Shown here one piece after another: positions 40,736 through 41,097 of a DNA stretch of 41,097 bases. Positions within the stretch are counted from its first letter, which is position 1. Each line of letters opens with the position of its first letter. Both the position numbers and the translations under genes were made by a program. The notes under the pieces were generated by a model. That model was given only the letters and a program-made list of their open reading frames with translations. It had not been told where the DNA came from and did no database searches. This stretch comes from Streptococcus parasanguinis (lineage in GTDB: Bacteria > Bacillota > Bacilli > Lactobacillales > Streptococcaceae): positions 1 through 41,097 of the forward strand of contig JAGZKI010000018.1 of NCBI GenBank assembly GCA_018365265.1, in the 5' to 3' direction.

Positions 40736-40993
40736 ATGAATGAAAAACAAATGAAAATTCTTGGTTGGGTTGCGACCTTTATGTCTGTTATGATGTATGT
40801 GTCTTACTTCCCACAAATCATGGATAACCTCGCAGGTCACAAAGGGAACTTTATTCAACCGCTTGTCGCAGCCATCAACTGTAGCCTTTGGGTTTACTAC
40901 GGACTCTTCAAAAAAGAACGCGATATTCCACTTGCTGCAGCCAATGCACCAGGGATCATCTTTGGTTTGATCACAGCCATCACAGCCTTGTAA
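40736..40993 (+). CDS. SemiSWEET-type PQ-loop sugar transporter 2
   Basis: This 85-residue protein has three membrane segments. The PQ motif is MYVSYFPQIMDNLAGHKG, and PLVAAINCSLWVYYGLFKKERD holds the conserved asparagine and tryptophan of the second helix. Together with the divergent gene at 40184 it forms a pair that could make homo- or heterodimers. The ribosome-binding region is poor: the AAGGAAATGG sequence lies about 20 nt upstream of the ATG. A 96-bp structured repeat begins 8 nt after the stop. Confidence 0.87.
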   Translation: MNEKQMKILGWVATFMSVMMYVSYFPQIMDNLAGHKGNFIQPLVAAINCSLWVYYGLFKKERDIPLAAANAPGIIFGLITAITAL

Positions 40994-41001
40994 TTAATGA
41001 A

Positions 41002-41097
41002 AGAGAGTGGGACAGAAATCGGTAATTCGTTAGAATTCGATTTCGTCGTCCCACCTCCGCACAGTTGAGTAGGGCTGTAAAAGCTGATGAAATCAGC
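41002..41097 (+). repeat. 96-bp structured intergenic repeat, right copy
   Basis: This is an exact inverted copy of 4-99. It begins 8 nt after the SemiSWEET stop on the same strand, so the gene-to-repeat orientation is the same as at clpE. The main hairpin has GTGGGAC/GTCCCAC arms, and a GCTGAT/ATCAGC hairpin closes the element at the window edge. Confidence 0.9.

Noticed and set aside
40510..40858. Minus-strand frames of 74 and 109 codons around the second SemiSWEET gene
   Set aside because: They depend on reading the A tract as a phenylalanine run and are antisense to the real gene and its promoter.
4..41097. Terminal inverted repeats of a 41-kb transposon or linear element
   Set aside because: The interior is ordinary chromosomal housekeeping DNA with no transposase, and each repeat copy is positioned like a 3'-UTR element.

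Overview
This 41,097-base window looks like chromosomal DNA of a low-GC Gram-positive coccus, most likely an oral Streptococcus of the mitis/sanguinis/parasanguinis type. The grounds are ClpE with a CtsR operator, the xseA-xseB-ispA-tlyA-argR-recN order, a malolactic cluster, an AdcAII plus histidine-triad (Pht) pair under AdcR-type boxes, a BceRSAB module, and dispersed structured intergenic repeats. Species is not settled from the sequence. Nearly all genes are intact housekeeping or accessory-metabolism genes. I see no phage, insertion sequence, CRISPR array, rRNA or tRNA gene.

Layout. 1-2500: clpE (minus) behind a perfect CtsR site. 2600-5600: a DUF1797 protein, folD, a Cof-type HAD phosphatase and nnrD. 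5600-11400: a sugar-utilisation locus with a LacI-family regulator, lipoprotein binding protein, two permeases and a GH32 fructosidase; two perfect LacI-type palindromes and a cre-like site sit at the operon promoter, and there is no ATPase gene. 11400-15400: malate transporter and malolactic enzyme (minus), divergent from a LysR regulator. 15500-22900: xseA, xseB, ispA, tlyA, argR and recN (tightly packed), then a metallophosphatase, DegV and HU. 23000-26900: a 51-residue membrane protein followed by a 49-bp tandem repeat, a Fur/PerR regulator, gpmA and metG. 27100-29400: a small HTH/DUF2975 operon and a divergent membrane-anchored protein with a DUF6287-like C-terminus. 29400-33800: adcAII and a five-triad Pht protein behind three contiguous AdcR boxes. 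33800-39800: an Mbeg1-like lipase, then BceRS, a 42-residue ORF and BceAB with a BceR-type palindrome. 40100-41000: two divergent SemiSWEET genes.

The most notable features that genes do not explain are repeats. A 96-bp element occurs as an exact inverted pair at the two ends of the window, so the window is probably a whole contig that broke at a dispersed repeat. A second, roughly 140-nt family has two diverged copies (26954-27094 minus, 39839-39976 plus). Their four helices are all conserved through paired base changes, which is good evidence of a structured RNA. All four repeat copies begin within about 26 nt of a stop codon and lie on the same strand as that gene, which suggests that both families act or persist as 3'-UTR elements.

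Several gene starts differ from the longest open frame because the upstream extension reads through a promoter or operator. They were moved to ATG codons with better ribosome-binding sites where one is present (clpE, folD, the HAD gene, the LacI gene, the binding protein, permease 2, GH32, xseA, argR, the lipase and the histidine kinase); the folD, HAD and kinase choices rest mainly on family length or gene overlap.
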